64,000 nt of DNA, taken from the NCBI RefSeq assembly GCF_038049935.1, contig NZ_CP145886.1:1868501-1932500 (forward strand), given 5' to 3'. The notes below the pieces were generated by a model that searched no databases, had not been told where the DNA came from, and saw only the letters and a program-made list of their open reading frames with translations. The stretch comes from Rossellomorea sp. y25. GTDB taxonomy: Bacteria > Bacillota > Bacilli > Bacillales > Bacillaceae_B. This document shows, one piece after another, positions 7,108 to 15,538 of the stretch. Numbering within the stretch: the first letter of the stretch is position 1; the number at the start of each line of letters is the position of its first letter. A program made the translations under genes and the position numbers.

Positions 7108-8457
7108 GTGCATAAGATTCTAATTGCAAATAGGGGAGAAATTGCTTCAAGAATTATTAAAACCTGTAAACAACTAAACATTCAAACAGTCGCGGTTTAT
7201 TCCGATGCAGATCAGGATATGCCCTTCGTTAAAGAAGCGGATATTGCACACCGCATAGGTGAATCACAAGTGAATCGCTCATACTTGGTAGTGGACAATA
7301 TACTTGATGTAGCAAAAAAGGAAAAAGTGGATGGAATCCATCCCGGGTATGGTCTCCTATCAGAAAATGCAGACTTTGCCAGAAGAGTTGCAGAAGAAGG
7401 CATCACCTTTATCGGGCCGGCTCATGACATTATTGAAAAGATGGGCGACAAGGTGGAAGCTAGAAGAGTGATGCATGAAGCGTCTGTACCGGTCGTACCA
7501 GGAAGTGATGGAGGGGTCGAAACCCTTGATGCTGCCAAGCGTGTAGCAAGCGATATTGGCTATCCCGTCATGTTGAAGGCCAGTGGTGGAGGCGGGGGAA
7601 TCGGAATGATCCGGTGTGAAAATGAGCAAGCGCTCGTTCAAAGCTTCGATTCTACTAAAAACCGGGCTAAAGCCTATTTCGGGAAAGAGGAAGTCTTTCT
7701 TGAGAAATGTATTGAAAATGCGAGACACATCGAAGTGCAAATCTTTGGAGATCATCATGGGAATTTGGTGCATCTTTTTGAGCGGAATTGTTCTGTACAA
7801 AGAAGAAATCAAAAAGTGATAGAAGAATCACCTTCTCCCGCGCTTTCTCAAGAAACGAAGGAGAAGATGTTTGCCGCTGCTGTACAGGCAGGTAAGGCAG
7901 TCAACTATACGAATGCTGGAACAGTTGAGTTTATTGTTGATGTAGATGAAAATTTTTATTTTCTGGAAATGAATACTCGACTGCAAGTAGAACATCCGGT
8001 CACTGAAACCATCACGGGATTAGATTTAGTGAAGTGGCAGCTTTTAGTAGCTTCCGGAGAGCCCCTTCCTCTATGCAAACAGGAGGAAATCTCTGTTAAG
8101 GGTCATGCAATTGAGTTTAGAGTTTATGCCGAGGATCCGAAGACGTTTTACCCGTCTCCAGGTCAGTTAATGACCTTGCGATGGGGAAAAGGAGAAGATG
8201 TTCGAATCGACAGCGGATATGAAGAAGGAAACAAGGTCACTCCATTCTATGATCCGATGATTTCCAAATGCATCATCAAAGGAAACGATCGTCAAGATGC
8301 ATTACATAAAGCCAAGGTCTTCTTTGAAGGGGTAACGATTGAAGGAGTCAAAACGAATGTCACTCTATTCAAGGAAATCATTGAAGATAAAGGCTTTATC
8401 AAAGGGTCTTACACCACGAAATGGCTACAGGACTTCTTGACAGCCAACCGCACGTAA
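7108..8457 (+). CDS. Acyl-CoA carboxylase, biotin carboxylase subunit
   Basis: 449 residues, the usual length of an AccC-type subunit. It uses ATP and bicarbonate to carboxylate biotin on the carrier protein. Visible are the N-terminal KILIANRGEIASRI, the ATP-grasp loop KASGGGGGIGM and the active-site EMNTRLQVEHPVTE. The GTG at 7108 is preferred over the GTG at 7081 because AAAGGGGAGAG lies just before it and the protein then starts as in homologues. The biotin carrier and carboxyltransferase genes follow. Because it is paired with a PccB-like subunit, it is probably not the housekeeping fatty-acid-synthesis AccC. Confidence 0.92.
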   Translation: MHKILIANRGEIASRIIKTCKQLNIQTVAVYSDADQDMPFVKEADIAHRIGESQVNRSYLVVDNILDVAKKEKVDGIHPGYGLLSENADFARRVAEEGITFIGPAHDIIEKMGDKVEARRVMHEASVPVVPGSDGGVETLDAAKRVASDIGYPVMLKASGGGGGIGMIRCENEQALVQSFDSTKNRAKAYFGKEEVFLEKCIENARHIEVQIFGDHHGNLVHLFERNCSVQRRNQKVIEESPSPALSQETKEKMFAAAVQAGKAVNYTNAGTVEFIVDVDENFYFLEMNTRLQVEHPVTETITGLDLVKWQLLVASGEPLPLCKQEEISVKGHAIEFRVYAEDPKTFYPSPGQLMTLRWGKGEDVRIDSGYEEGNKVTPFYDPMISKCIIKGNDRQDALHKAKVFFEGVTIEGVKTNVTLFKEIIEDKGFIKGSYTTKWLQDFLTANRT

Positions 8458-8523
8458 AAAGAATGGGGGATGTTAGTCCCTGATAAAATTTAACTAAAAG
8501 AGAACAAACTGGAGGAATCAATC

Positions 8524-8739
8524 ATGAAGGAAATTACATCATCAATGGCAGGAACGGTTTTAAATGTACTGGTAGAACAAGGTGGAGAAGTGTCTGTAGG
8601 AGATACTGTATTAATGCTTGAATCAATGAAAATGGAAATTCCCGTTGAAGCCGAAGCGGGAGGGAAAGTTTCGGAAATTAAGGTTAGTGTAGGGGATTTC
8701 GTTAATGAAGGAGATGTATTACTCGTTATTGAAAGTTAA
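8524..8739 (+). CDS. Stand-alone biotin carboxyl carrier protein
   Basis: 71 residues consisting solely of a biotinyl domain. The biotin acceptor is Lys36 in ESMKMEIP; two hairpin halves (residues 1-35 and 38-71) form the expected flattened barrel. It is much shorter than AccB, which has a proline/alanine-rich N-terminal extension. It sits between the biotin carboxylase and carboxyltransferase genes, as in the yngH-yngHB arrangement. ATG 8524 is preceded by CTGGAGG. Confidence 0.93.
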   Translation: MKEITSSMAGTVLNVLVEQGGEVSVGDTVLMLESMKMEIPVEAEAGGKVSEIKVSVGDFVNEGDVLLVIES

Positions 8740-8757
8740 TGGGAGTATGAAAACGTT

Positions 8758-8788
8758 AAGTCAGAGATGGCATGAACATCTCTGACTT
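8758..8788 (+). other. Strong intra-operon hairpin between carrier and carboxyltransferase genes
   Basis: Perfect 12-bp stem AAGTCAGAGATG / CATCTCTGACTT with a 7-base loop, ending 36 bases before the next start. The T run is poor (GTTTACGC), so partial termination or mRNA end protection is more likely than full termination. Confidence 0.6.
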
Positions 8789-8824
8789 GTTTACGCATTT
8801 ACATAAAACGACGGAGGGGATACT

Positions 8825-10366
8825 ATGTCGACATCTAAAACGATCATCAACACTCTCGAGGAAAAGAGAGAAAGGATTGCTTCGGGTGGTCAGCCGAAAT
8901 ATCATGAGAAATTGAAAGAACAGAAAAAGATGTTTGTTCGAGATCGACTTCAACAACTATTTGATAATGGGGATTATCAAGAAGATGGTATGTTTGCAAA
9001 CAATAAGGCAGAAGATTTACCTGCTGACGGCGTTGTAACAGCAATCGGTAAAGTAGGTGGACAGACCGTTTGTGTAATGGCCAATGATTCCACTGTTAAA
9101 GCTGGATCCTGGGGAGCGAGAACCGTTGAGAAAATCATCCGAATACAAGAAACCGCCCTTAATTTGAAAGTGCCTATCTTCTATTTAGTGGATTCGGCCG
9201 GAGCCCGTATTACCGATCAGTTAGAAATGTTCCCTAATCGACGTGGGGCAGGTAAGATTTTTCACAATCAAGTGAAAATGTCAGGGATGGTTCCGCAAAT
9301 ATGTGTTCTTTTTGGTCCGTCGGCAGCTGGTGGGGCATATATCCCTGCTTTTTGTGACATAGTGATCATGGTGGATGGGAATGCCTCTATGTATCTTGGT
9401 TCTCCTCGTATGGCAGAGAAAGTGATCGGTGAGAAGGTAACGCTTGAAGAAATGGGTGGTGCAAGAATGCACTGCACTGTCAGTGGGTGTGGAGATCTTC
9501 TTGCAGCTTCTGAAGAGGAAGCGATTGAAGAAGCGAAGAGATATTTAAGTTATTTCCCAGCGAATTATCAACAGAAGCCTGCCGTCAAGGATGGTCTTGC
9601 CCCTAAGCATGAGAAGCTGTTAGAAGACATTATCCCGGAACATCAAAATGCGCCTTTTAACATGTACGATTGCATCGATACATTGATCGATGAAGGCAGC
9701 TTCTTTGAAATGAAAAAACTCTTTGCACCTGAATTGATCACAGGCTTCGGCCGCATGGATGGTAAAGTGGTGGGGATCATTGCCAATCAGCCAAAGGTAA
9801 AGGGAGGAGTACTTTTCCACGATTCTGCAGACAAAGGGGCAAAATTCATCCAGTTATGTGATGCCTTCCATATTCCTTTATTATTCCTTGCAGATGTACC
9901 TGGGTTTATGATCGGGACAAAAGTAGAGAGAGCCGGGATTATTCGCCATGGAGCAAAGTTGATTGCTGCCATGAGCTCTGCAACGGTTACGAAGATATCC
10001 GTCATTGTAAGAAAAGCATACGGCGCCGGTCTATACGCAATGGCAGGTCCAGCTTTTGATCCTGATGTTTGTATTGCCCTCCCTACTGCACAAATTGCAG
10101 TAATGGGACCGGAAGCAGCCGTAAATGCTGTTTATTCAAATAAGATACAAGCTATCGAAGATCCAAAAGAGAGAATACAGTATGTACAGGAAAAGCAGAA
10201 GGAATATAAAGAGCATATCGATATTTATAAATTGGCATCGGAATTAATAGTAGATGAAATTACAGCACCGAATGAGTTGCGTTCCGTATTAATTCAACGT
10301 TATAAGCTCTATGAAACCAAAGAAGTTCAATTTAGTGAGAGAAAACATCCCGTATATCCTGTTTAG
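8825..10366 (+). CDS. Acyl-CoA carboxylase, carboxyltransferase (beta) subunit
   Basis: 513 residues with N- and C-terminal crotonase-like carboxyltransferase halves, as in PccB and MccB. The first half shows VDSAGARITDQ and GPSAAGGAYIPA (acyl-CoA oxyanion region); the second shows PGFMIGTKVERAGIIRHGAK and YGAGLYAMAGPAFDPDV, then PTAQIAVMGPEAAVNAVY. It transfers the carboxyl group from biotin to a short acyl-CoA. Propionyl-, methylcrotonyl- and acetyl-CoA are all possible; the sequence alone does not decide. ATG 8825 follows ACGGAGGGG. B. subtilis has nothing between ylbP and panE, so the operon is a lineage-specific insertion. Confidence 0.9.
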   Translation: MSTSKTIINTLEEKRERIASGGQPKYHEKLKEQKKMFVRDRLQQLFDNGDYQEDGMFANNKAEDLPADGVVTAIGKVGGQTVCVMANDSTVKAGSWGARTVEKIIRIQETALNLKVPIFYLVDSAGARITDQLEMFPNRRGAGKIFHNQVKMSGMVPQICVLFGPSAAGGAYIPAFCDIVIMVDGNASMYLGSPRMAEKVIGEKVTLEEMGGARMHCTVSGCGDLLAASEEEAIEEAKRYLSYFPANYQQKPAVKDGLAPKHEKLLEDIIPEHQNAPFNMYDCIDTLIDEGSFFEMKKLFAPELITGFGRMDGKVVGIIANQPKVKGGVLFHDSADKGAKFIQLCDAFHIPLLFLADVPGFMIGTKVERAGIIRHGAKLIAAMSSATVTKISVIVRKAYGAGLYAMAGPAFDPDVCIALPTAQIAVMGPEAAVNAVYSNKIQAIEDPKERIQYVQEKQKEYKEHIDIYKLASELIVDEITAPNELRSVLIQRYKLYETKEVQFSERKHPVYPV

Positions 10367-10376
10367 ATTGTTGGAT

Positions 10377-10410
10377 AGGGCTCGTTCCTTTGGGACGGGC
10401 CCTTTCTTTC
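10377..10410 (+). terminator. Terminator of the acyl-CoA carboxylase operon
   Basis: AGGGCTCGTTCC pairs with GGGACGGGCCCT (with G-U pairs) around a short loop, followed by TTTCTTTC. Confidence 0.8.
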
Positions 10411-10500
10411 GAACGTTGACTGATTCTTTTAGCCTATGGTTTTCTAGTTACGGAAAATTTGGTAAACTATTCTTAAAAACATGTACGATAAGGAGTCTTT

Positions 10501-11397
10501 ATGAAAATAGGAATCATTGGAGGAGGAGCAGTCGGCCTTTTATTTGCAGGGTATTTGGGCCAGAAGTTTGATGTCACTCTCCTTGTAAGGAGAGAAGGGC
10601 AGGTTCAGTCCCTGTTAATGAATGGCATAAATGTACATAGGGAAACCTCTTCATTCACAACACAAGTCCATTCGGATCTTCTTACAGAAGTTCCCTTGGA
10701 ATTTGACCTAGTGATTGTGGCAGTAAAGGAATATGATTTAAAGTCCTTGGAAAATGTGTTAGAGCTTATGGATAAGCGTCAACCACTACTATTCCTTCAA
10801 AATGGTATTGGGCACCTGGATTGGGTGAAATCATTGCCCCACCAAAATTTACTTGCTGGTTCGGTAGAGCATGGCTCTTTGAAAGAAAACGACCACACTC
10901 TCCATCATTTAGGAGACGGAAAGACAAATCTCGCTTTAATTAAAGGAGAATGGGGAGTTATGGAAGAATTAGTATCACAGAGCATTCCTTCCTTTCCATT
11001 TTTATTAAAACAAGACTTCGAGGAAATGCTCCTAACCAAGCTATTTGTAAATGTACTAATTAACCCTCTAACGGCTTTAACCCGGTTAACGAACGGGAAG
11101 CTGGTTGAAAACCCACACTTGCATCAATTACAAATGGATTTATTCCAGGAACTGCTTCGCCTCTTTCCACAAATGGAAGGGATTATTTCCTTTGAAGCGG
11201 TTGAAAAAATTTGCACCAATACATACCAAAACAGATCTTCCATGTTAAAAGACATTGAATCCGGTAGGAAAACAGAAATAGAGTCTATCTTAGGCGTTCT
11301 ACTTGAAAAAGCACATAAAGAACACCATTTTGTACCCATCATGAATGTCGTTTACAGATTAGTTAAAGGAATTGAAAGAGAAGGTCTGGGGGGATAA
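10501..11397 (+). CDS. panE: 2-dehydropantoate 2-reductase
   Basis: 298 residues. The NADPH-binding Rossmann motif is at the very start (KIGIIGGGAVGLLFAG, residues 2-17), followed by the ApbA/PanE C-terminal helical domain. It reduces ketopantoate to pantoate in pantothenate and CoA synthesis. The substrate-binding helix carries the usual TKLFVNVLINPLTAL segment (Lys near 180, Asn near 184). ATG 10501 follows AAGGAG. Position matches ylbQ in B. subtilis. The start of the DUF3397 gene is one base after its stop. Confidence 0.9.
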   Translation: MKIGIIGGGAVGLLFAGYLGQKFDVTLLVRREGQVQSLLMNGINVHRETSSFTTQVHSDLLTEVPLEFDLVIVAVKEYDLKSLENVLELMDKRQPLLFLQNGIGHLDWVKSLPHQNLLAGSVEHGSLKENDHTLHHLGDGKTNLALIKGEWGVMEELVSQSIPSFPFLLKQDFEEMLLTKLFVNVLINPLTALTRLTNGKLVENPHLHQLQMDLFQELLRLFPQMEGIISFEAVEKICTNTYQNRSSMLKDIESGRKTEIESILGVLLEKAHKEHHFVPIMNVVYRLVKGIEREGLGG

Positions 11398-11398
11398 A

Positions 11399-11785
11399 AT
11401 GGCTTCGATTTTTTCGACCATCATTGCCATATTTGTAATGATCCCATTTTTGGGATATTTCATCAGTTTCATTCTAGCGAAAGAAATCATGAAGAACCAT
11501 CGGAAAGCTGTTCATTTGGCGATTGATATTACGACTTTTCTACTAATCGTCTCTGTTCACTTTATTGTCATTGCCATTTGGCAAACTTCTTACCTATGGC
11601 TTATTTTCCTTGTAATTTGCTCCATTGGCGTTCTATTTGCCATCATGTATTGGAAGGCAAAGGGGGAAATCCATTACCCTAAGGTATTGAGAGGTTTCTG
11701 GCGGATGAACTTCCTGTTATTCTTTACGGCTTATATAACGTTAATGATTACAGGACTGGTCCTCCGTATCCTAGAATTATATTAG
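11399..11785 (+). CDS. DUF3397 membrane protein
   Basis: 128 residues with four evident membrane helices (about 3-25, 36-58, 63-82 and 104-124). Charged segments between helices 1 and 2 (KEIMKNHRKA) and between 3 and 4 (KAKGEIHYPKVLRG) suggest cytoplasmic loops. No catalytic motif is seen and the function is unknown. ATG 11399 follows the GGGGGG at the end of panE, so the two are translationally linked. The family is commonly found between panE and bshC in Bacillus relatives. Confidence 0.75.
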   Translation: MASIFSTIIAIFVMIPFLGYFISFILAKEIMKNHRKAVHLAIDITTFLLIVSVHFIVIAIWQTSYLWLIFLVICSIGVLFAIMYWKAKGEIHYPKVLRGFWRMNFLLFFTAYITLMITGLVLRILELY

Positions 11786-11806
11786 AAAAAAGAACAGGCA
11801 AGTTTT

Positions 11807-11835
11807 TTCCTTTTCTTAATGTGGAATGATATACT
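11807..11835 (+). promoter_or_regulatory. Possible extended -10 promoter of bshC
   Basis: TGATATACT gives an extended -10 (TGnTATACT); the -35 region at 17-base spacing (TTCCTT) is poor. It lies about 40 bases before the bshC start. Confidence 0.4.
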
Positions 11836-11875
11836 CATCGTTAGGATATAAAGAGCTAGAAAAGGAGTAATTCAA

Positions 11876-13495
11876 ATGGAATTGGAAAGCTTAAACATTC
11901 CAGCAATAAATCAGTTTGCCTCTCAATACTTAAAACAAGAAGAGCCCGTCACTTCTTTTTTCCACTATAACGTAAACAGTTCTTCAGTCTATTCAGATCG
12001 CATGAAAGATTTAGATTCGAGACAATTTCAGAGAGAAGATCTTGCAGAATGTATTTCTTCTTACATGAAGTCATTGCCATCATCTGAAAAGGTTGAAGAA
12101 TCGTTGGGGAAATTGAGAAACAATGCCGTAACCGTCATCGCCGGACAACAGGCAGGTCTGCTGACTGGCCCACTCTACACGATACATAAAATCATTTCTG
12201 TCATTCAATTAGCCAGACAGCAGGAAGCCGAGTTAAAGCATCCTGTGGTTCCTGTTTTTTGGATTGCAGGAGAAGATCATGATTATCAAGAAGTCAATCA
12301 TATATACGTAGAAAACGGATCAAAGGTTGAAAAGGTAGGATATCCGGAGAGAGTATTAGAGAAAAAAATGACCTCTCATATTACGTATACGAAACCAGTG
12401 ATGAAGAAATGGCTTGATGATATACTAATGATACTGGGAGAAACACAGCATACAAAACAACTGGCATCGGAACTTACTGAAATGATTGATGAAGAAGAGG
12501 ATATTGTTCGATTCTTTGCCCACTTTGTGATGAGCTTATTCAAAGATTTCGGCTTATTGGTGATTGATTCTGCCTATCCTTTACTAAGGAAGCTTGAATC
12601 AAGACATTTTCACCATTTGATTGAAAGCAGTCAATCCATATCGGATGCGGTGTTTGAGCAACAAGAAGAAATCCGCAAAAATGGATATAGTACTCAATTA
12701 GACATTTCCCCTGCAGCTGCCAATCTCTTTATTCAACTTAAGAACGAAAGGGCTTTGTTAGAAAGAGAAGGGAATACGTTCTTTGAAAAGAATAGTGGTA
12801 AAACTTATTCGAGTGTGGAGCTGCTATCCATTCTGGAAGAAAGTCCAGAATCATTCAGTAATAACGTGGTCACGAGACCTATGATGCAGGAATGGTTATT
12901 TCCAACTCTCGCATTTGTTGCCGGACCTGGTGAAATTGCCTATTGGGGCGAATTGAAAAAAGCCTTTGAACTTGTAGATTTAAAAATGCCGCCGGTCGTC
13001 CCGAGATTAAATATTACCATCGTGGAACGTGAAATAGATAAGAGAATTCATGACCTTCAATTGACGCTCCATGGAGTGATTACGGAAGGTGTTTCTACTG
13101 CTCGTGATGCTTTTTGGAAATCCCTCGAGCGTCCCGCTTTAAAGTTGGAAATGCAAGAAATCCAGGAAGAACTCCAGCGTAAGTATGAGAGAATTCGCGA
13201 ACAGGCGCTTAGTATTGATCAAGGATTACATCCGATAATTGAAAAGAACCTTGAATTCCACTTGAGTCAGTTCGATTATTTACGTAACAAAGTGGATAAA
13301 GCCCTGAAAGATAAGCACTCATTAACCTTTAATCAGTTTATGAAGGTGGAAAACAGCATCAGGCCAAATGAAGGACCGCAGGAAAGAACGTGGAATGTTC
13401 TCTATTTCTTAAACAAATACGGACCCAACTTCGTAAGAGACCTGACACTTCAAGATTTCACCTTTGACGGAACTCATAAAGTGGTATATATCTGA
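11876..13495 (+). CDS. bshC: Bacillithiol biosynthesis cysteine-adding enzyme BshC
   Basis: 539 residues, the normal length for the YllA/BshC family. BshC is thought to join cysteine to GlcN-malate in the last step of bacillithiol synthesis. Recognisable segments are VIAGQQAGLLTGPLYTIHK and PVFWIAGEDHDYQEVNH in the N-terminal Rossmann-like core, and a long helical coiled-coil region from about 400 to 500. ATG 11876 follows AAAGGAG. It lies just upstream of the dcw cluster, as in B. subtilis, and is separated from mraZ by a terminator. Confidence 0.93.
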   Translation: MELESLNIPAINQFASQYLKQEEPVTSFFHYNVNSSSVYSDRMKDLDSRQFQREDLAECISSYMKSLPSSEKVEESLGKLRNNAVTVIAGQQAGLLTGPLYTIHKIISVIQLARQQEAELKHPVVPVFWIAGEDHDYQEVNHIYVENGSKVEKVGYPERVLEKKMTSHITYTKPVMKKWLDDILMILGETQHTKQLASELTEMIDEEEDIVRFFAHFVMSLFKDFGLLVIDSAYPLLRKLESRHFHHLIESSQSISDAVFEQQEEIRKNGYSTQLDISPAAANLFIQLKNERALLEREGNTFFEKNSGKTYSSVELLSILEESPESFSNNVVTRPMMQEWLFPTLAFVAGPGEIAYWGELKKAFELVDLKMPPVVPRLNITIVEREIDKRIHDLQLTLHGVITEGVSTARDAFWKSLERPALKLEMQEIQEELQRKYERIREQALSIDQGLHPIIEKNLEFHLSQFDYLRNKVDKALKDKHSLTFNQFMKVENSIRPNEGPQERTWNVLYFLNKYGPNFVRDLTLQDFTFDGTHKVVYI

Positions 13496-13539
13496 TTGGA
13501 AACAATATGCAATATTACCAGTCGACAAGCACAAAAACT

Positions 13540-13581
13540 AAAGGACCTAATTCGTTTTATATTGCGAATTAGGTCCTTTTT
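13540..13581 (+). terminator. Terminator of bshC
   Basis: Perfect 15-bp stem (13540-13554 with 13565-13579, containing GGACCTAATTCG), a 10-base loop and a T run. Confidence 0.92.
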
Positions 13582-13689
13582 ACGTTGAATAAAGACAAAT
13601 TTCAACGGTGAAAACTTGTCTGGAAAAGAGAGAAAAAGACTAATGAAAAATAGAGGAAATATTTTGCAAGGAAAGAATTTATAAAAGAG

Positions 13690-13714
13690 TGGAGAAAAGT
13701 GGGGGGATGTGGTA
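13690..13714 (+). promoter_or_regulatory. MraZ box (three TGG-type direct repeats at 10-base period)
   Basis: TGGAG, TGGGG and TGGTA begin at 13690, 13700 and 13710, each separated by five bases. E. coli MraZ is known to bind TGGGN repeats with 5-base spacers upstream of its own gene. A further TGGGG lies at 13731, within the ribosome-site region. Autorepression of the dcw operon is inferred. Confidence 0.7.
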
Positions 13715-13744
13715 CATTTGTGTTAGAAAGTGGGGGCAGTGCAT

Positions 13745-14176
13745 ATGTTCATGGGCGAATATCAACATAACATTGATAATAAAGGCCGTTTAATCGTACC
13801 TGCCAAGTTCCGTGATCACCTCGGAGATTCATTTGTCATTACCCGAGGGTTGGATCAATGTTTATTTGGTTATCCCATGGATGAGTGGCGAGCTCTTGAA
13901 GACAAGCTCAAAGCCCTACCACTGACAAAGAAAGACGCCCGTGCCTTCACTCGATTCTTCTTCTCGGGAGCGACTGAGAGTGAATTAGACAAAACAGGTA
14001 GGGTGAATATTCCTGCTACACTTGTGAATTATGCACAATTGGATAAAGAATGCATTATTTTAGGAGTTTCCAATCGAATTGAGATTTGGAGTAAATCATT
14101 ATGGGAAGACTATTTCACACAGTCTGAAGATTCATTTGCTGAGCTTGCAGAGAATATGGTAGGGTTTGATATTTGA
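13745..14176 (+). CDS. mraZ: Transcriptional regulator MraZ
   Basis: 143 residues from ATG 13745 ([19 protein letters not shown]); an upstream in-frame GTG at 13730 overlaps the ribosome site. Two AbrB/SpoVT-like half domains each carry the family signature: [14 protein letters not shown] near residue 11 and [12 protein letters not shown] near 88. MraZ forms ring oligomers that bind the TGG repeats just upstream and control the division and cell-wall cluster. First gene of the mraZ-rsmH-ftsL-pbpB unit. Confidence 0.96.
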   Translation: MFMGEYQHNIDNKGRLIVPAKFRDHLGDSFVITRGLDQCLFGYPMDEWRALEDKLKALPLTKKDARAFTRFFFSGATESELDKTGRVNIPATLVNYAQLDKECIILGVSNRIEIWSKSLWEDYFTQSEDSFAELAENMVGFDI

Positions 14177-14214
14177 CCCCCCACAAAACGTTCGATTGGA
14201 AAGGTGAAGTCAAC

Positions 14215-15150
14215 ATGTTTAAACATACAACTGTATTATTAAAAGAAACGGTGGATGGTCTGAGTATTAAAGAAAATGGAGTTTATGTAGATTGTACTCT
14301 GGGTGGAGCAGGGCATAGCGAGTATCTTGTGAGCCAGTTATCACCGGAAGGGCATCTATATTGCTTCGATCAGGATGAAACAGCCATCAACCACGCAAAA
14401 GAAAAGCTTTCATCCTACCAGGATAGAGTTACATTCGTTCAATCAAACTTCCGAAACCTAAAGGAAGAACTTGAACAACTTGGAGTACATAGTGTGGATG
14501 GGATTCTATACGACCTGGGTGTATCATCGCCTCAACTGGATACTCCAGAAAGAGGGTTCAGTTATCACCATGATGCTCCACTCGACATGAGAATGGACTT
14601 GCAAGGTGAAGTAACTGCTTATGATGTGGTTAATCATTGGTCGTTTGAAGATTTGGTTCGGATTTTTTATCGATATGGAGAAGAGAAATTCTCAAAGCAA
14701 ATAGCGAGAAAGATAGAAGCGGCAAGAGATATTAAGGCGATTGAAACAACGGGTGAACTTGTCGAGCTCATTAAGGATGGTATCCCTGCACCTGCAAGAC
14801 GAAAAGGTGGTCACCCTGCTAAGAGAGTCTTCCAAGCCATACGAATTGCCGTGAATGATGAATTGGGGGCCTTTGAAGATTCACTTGAACAAGCGATAGA
14901 GCTTCTTCATAAGGGAGGAAGGGTGAGCGTGATTACATTCCATTCCCTAGAAGACCGCATTTGCAAAACGATGTTCAAGGAGAAGGCATCAGGACCTGAT
15001 CTGCCTCCGGGATTACCGATTATTCCTGAAGGTTATGAAGCAGAGCTTAAGCTTGTAACGAGAAAACCGATCCTGCCTAGTGATGACGAATTAGAAGAAA
15101 ATAATCGCGCTAGGTCAGCTAAATTAAGAATCGCAGAAAAAAATATATAA
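14215..15150 (+). CDS. rsmH: 16S rRNA (cytosine-1402-N4)-methyltransferase RsmH
   Basis: 311 residues from ATG 14215, behind AAAGGTGA; an in-frame start at 14173 would overlap mraZ. SAM-binding is shown by [14 protein letters not shown] and YCFDQDE, and the family signature by [20 protein letters not shown] and ITFHSLEDR. It methylates N4 of C1402 in the ribosomal P site. Second gene of the dcw cluster, 38 bases after mraZ. Confidence 0.97.
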   Translation: MFKHTTVLLKETVDGLSIKENGVYVDCTLGGAGHSEYLVSQLSPEGHLYCFDQDETAINHAKEKLSSYQDRVTFVQSNFRNLKEELEQLGVHSVDGILYDLGVSSPQLDTPERGFSYHHDAPLDMRMDLQGEVTAYDVVNHWSFEDLVRIFYRYGEEKFSKQIARKIEAARDIKAIETTGELVELIKDGIPAPARRKGGHPAKRVFQAIRIAVNDELGAFEDSLEQAIELLHKGGRVSVITFHSLEDRICKTMFKEKASGPDLPPGLPIIPEGYEAELKLVTRKPILPSDDELEENNRARSAKLRIAEKNI

Positions 15151-15175
15151 ATAGAAGGAAACAGGAGGGAGAATT

Positions 15176-15538
15176 TTGAGTAACTTAGCCAGAAATTACG
15201 AGCAGCAAAAAGTTGAGAATCAATCCGTTCAAGCCAAACCAAAGCGCTTGAGTGAAGAGAGAAGATCCGTCATCACACCCGGGGAAAAGATCCTTGTCGC
15301 GATTTTCGCAGCAGTATTTTGCTTCTTAGCCGTTCAGATTGTGACAACACAGGCTGCCATCTATGATGTGAATAAAGAAGTCCAGCATGTTGAATCAACC
15401 ATTGAAAAGCAGGAAAAGGCAAATAATGATCTTAAGCTTCAAGTAAGTGAGCTTAGTACGTATGAGCGTATTCTTGAAAAAGCGAAAGAGCTTGGACTTA
15501 ATTTGAAAGAAAAGAACGTTAAGGTTGTTGAACAATAA
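15176..15538 (+). CDS. ftsL: Cell division protein FtsL
   Basis: 120-residue single-pass protein: cytoplasmic tail (1-38), membrane helix (about 39-59) and an extracellular coiled coil (about 62-112) ending with the LGLNLKEKNVKVVE motif seen in Bacillus FtsL. The start is TTG 15176 behind CAGGAGGGAG. FtsL works with DivIC and DivIB to activate FtsW-PBP2B. The stop overlaps the pbpB start by one base (TAATG), indicating translational coupling. Confidence 0.93.
   Translation: MSNLARNYEQQKVENQSVQAKPKRLSEERRSVITPGEKILVAIFAAVFCFLAVQIVTTQAAIYDVNKEVQHVESTIEKQEKANNDLKLQVSELSTYERILEKAKELGLNLKEKNVKVVEQ

Noticed and set aside
10311..10571. 86-codon open frame overlapping the carboxyltransferase end, the terminator and panE
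   Set aside because: It crosses a terminator, overlaps two real genes in another frame and has no family features.
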